A DNA stretch of 6,393 nt from JBIOJM01 sp044450785 (GTDB lineage: Bacteria > Planctomycetota > Planctomycetia > Isosphaerales > Isosphaeraceae), in contig JBIOJM010000459.1 of the NCBI GenBank assembly GCA_044450785.1, positions 1 through 6,393 on the forward strand. The letters are read 5' to 3'. Position 1 is the first letter of the stretch. Each line of letters starts with the position of its first letter. The notes under the pieces are model-generated. The model had not been told where the DNA came from, searched no databases, and was given only the letters and a program-made list of their open reading frames with translations. This document shows positions 6,114 through 6,393 of this stretch, piece after piece. A program made the translations under genes and the position numbers.

Positions 6114-6183
6114 GACCGGCTGAAGCCGGGACTCCAACAAGGGCGGGCGTGATTTCCCGTTGGAGTCCCGCCTTTAGGCGGTC
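6114..6183. repeat. Intergenic inverted repeat with self-palindromic arms (70 bp)
   Basis: Arms 6114-6138 (begins GACCGGCTGAAGCC) and 6159-6183 (ends CCTTTAGGCGGTC) are 25 bases each, reverse complements with three mismatches, around a 20-base loop. Each arm contains its own mini-palindrome: GGC-TGAA-GCC at 6118-6127 and GCC-TTTA-GGC at 6170-6179. Two of the three mismatches are the paired G/C swaps within those mini-stems. Read through on the minus strand it encodes the 'RLKAGLQR ... ALVGVPASAG' pseudo-peptide that I recall from planctomycete genomes. It lies 66 bases after glnT and could stabilise its 3' end or act as a REP/MITE-like element. Confidence 0.75.
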
Positions 6184-6393
6184 TTTGATCATCCGGCTTG
6201 AGCCTTTACGCACGATATTCCCGGTGGTGTTGCGGCTTTGCCGCGTTAGGCAGTCGGCATTGAAGACGGCGGGGAGCGTGGAGCGGGGTCGGTTCAAGGA
6301 GGCGTGAAAGTCCCGCGCGAGGGCGGAGCGCGCACAAGTGCGTTTTTAGGCCCAAAACGCCGACACGTCGACACGGCCTTGGTAGCATTAGAC
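6184..6393. other. Non-coding tail with small palindromes, no gene recognised
   Basis: With 6048-6183 this makes 346 bases without a gene. It holds a further mini-palindrome GGCTTGAGCC (6195-6204), a 5-bp hairpin GCGGC-TTT-GCCGC (6232-6244), a GCGCG/CGCGC pair (6315-6319 with 6329-6333) and the terminator-like motif at 6331-6347. Open frames here are short, have no ribosome binding site and run through the repeat. No tRNA, promoter or coding region is convincing. Confidence 0.5.
6331..6347 (+). terminator. Weak terminator-like hairpin with T-run
   Basis: CGCAC-AA-GTGCG is followed directly by TTTTT at 6343-6347. The stem has only five pairs (four if the loop is widened to four bases), and it lies about 285 bases after glnT, so it may end a long glnT transcript or be chance. 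Confidence 0.3.

Noticed and set aside
6022..6388. Minus-strand open frames of 91 and 60 codons downstream of glnT
   Set aside because: They consist largely of the repeat read through and show no domain or start signal.

Overview
The window looks like chromosomal DNA of a GC-rich planctomycete, possibly Isosphaeraceae-like. Two intergenic inverted repeats support this. When read through, they give pseudo-peptides I recall from many planctomycete intergenic regions: a 'TNPTRQRG ... SLTLRVG' type at 3414-3488 and an 'RLKAGLQR ... ALVGVPASAG' type at 6114-6183. This lineage call is an inference from recall, not from a search.

The core is a nitrogen/amine module of four enzyme genes plus one membrane protein. 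Three minus-strand genes together make a glutamate-synthase-like enzyme split into its three natural domains. These are a class II glutamine amidotransferase subunit (3596-4546, mgsA/glxB type), a GXGXG beta-helix subunit (2602-3324, mgsB/glxC type) and an FMN/Fe-S synthase subunit (207-1586, mgsC/glxD type). Facing away from them on the plus strand is a GlnT/gamma-glutamylmethylamide synthetase type member of the glutamine synthetase superfamily (4677-6047). In methylotrophs, homologous genes (gmaS and mgsABC) act in the N-methylglutamate route of methylamine use. In rhizobia the equivalents are called glnT and glxBCD. The synthetase lacks recognisable counterparts of the two acidic residues that bind ammonium in classical glutamine synthetase, which fits an alternative amine substrate. 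No N-methylglutamate dehydrogenase (mgdABCD), methylamine oxidation gene or ammonium transporter is in the window, so the physiological substrate stays open.

The unusual part of the layout is a gene between mgsB and mgsC. It encodes a 302-residue protein with three predicted membrane segments and four TPR repeats (1570-2478), and its last codons overlap the start of mgsC by 17 bases. A good sigma70-like promoter (TTGACA, 17 nt, TAGAGT) lies just upstream of the TPR gene, so TPR-mgsC can probably be transcribed separately from mgsA-mgsB. A second promoter-like pair (GCGACA, 17 nt, TAAAAT) precedes mgsA. It is followed by a perfect 8-bp inverted repeat between the -10 box and the ribosome binding site, a candidate operator or leader hairpin.

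Layout: 1-52, possible 3' end of a plus-strand gene; 53-206, short convergent spacer; 207-1586, mgsC; 1570-2478, TPR membrane protein; 2479-2601, promoter spacer; 2602-3324, mgsB; 3325-3595, spacer with a planctomycete-type inverted repeat; 3596-4546, mgsA; 4547-4676, divergent control region; 4677-6047, glnT; 6048-6393, non-coding tail with a second inverted repeat and several small palindromes.
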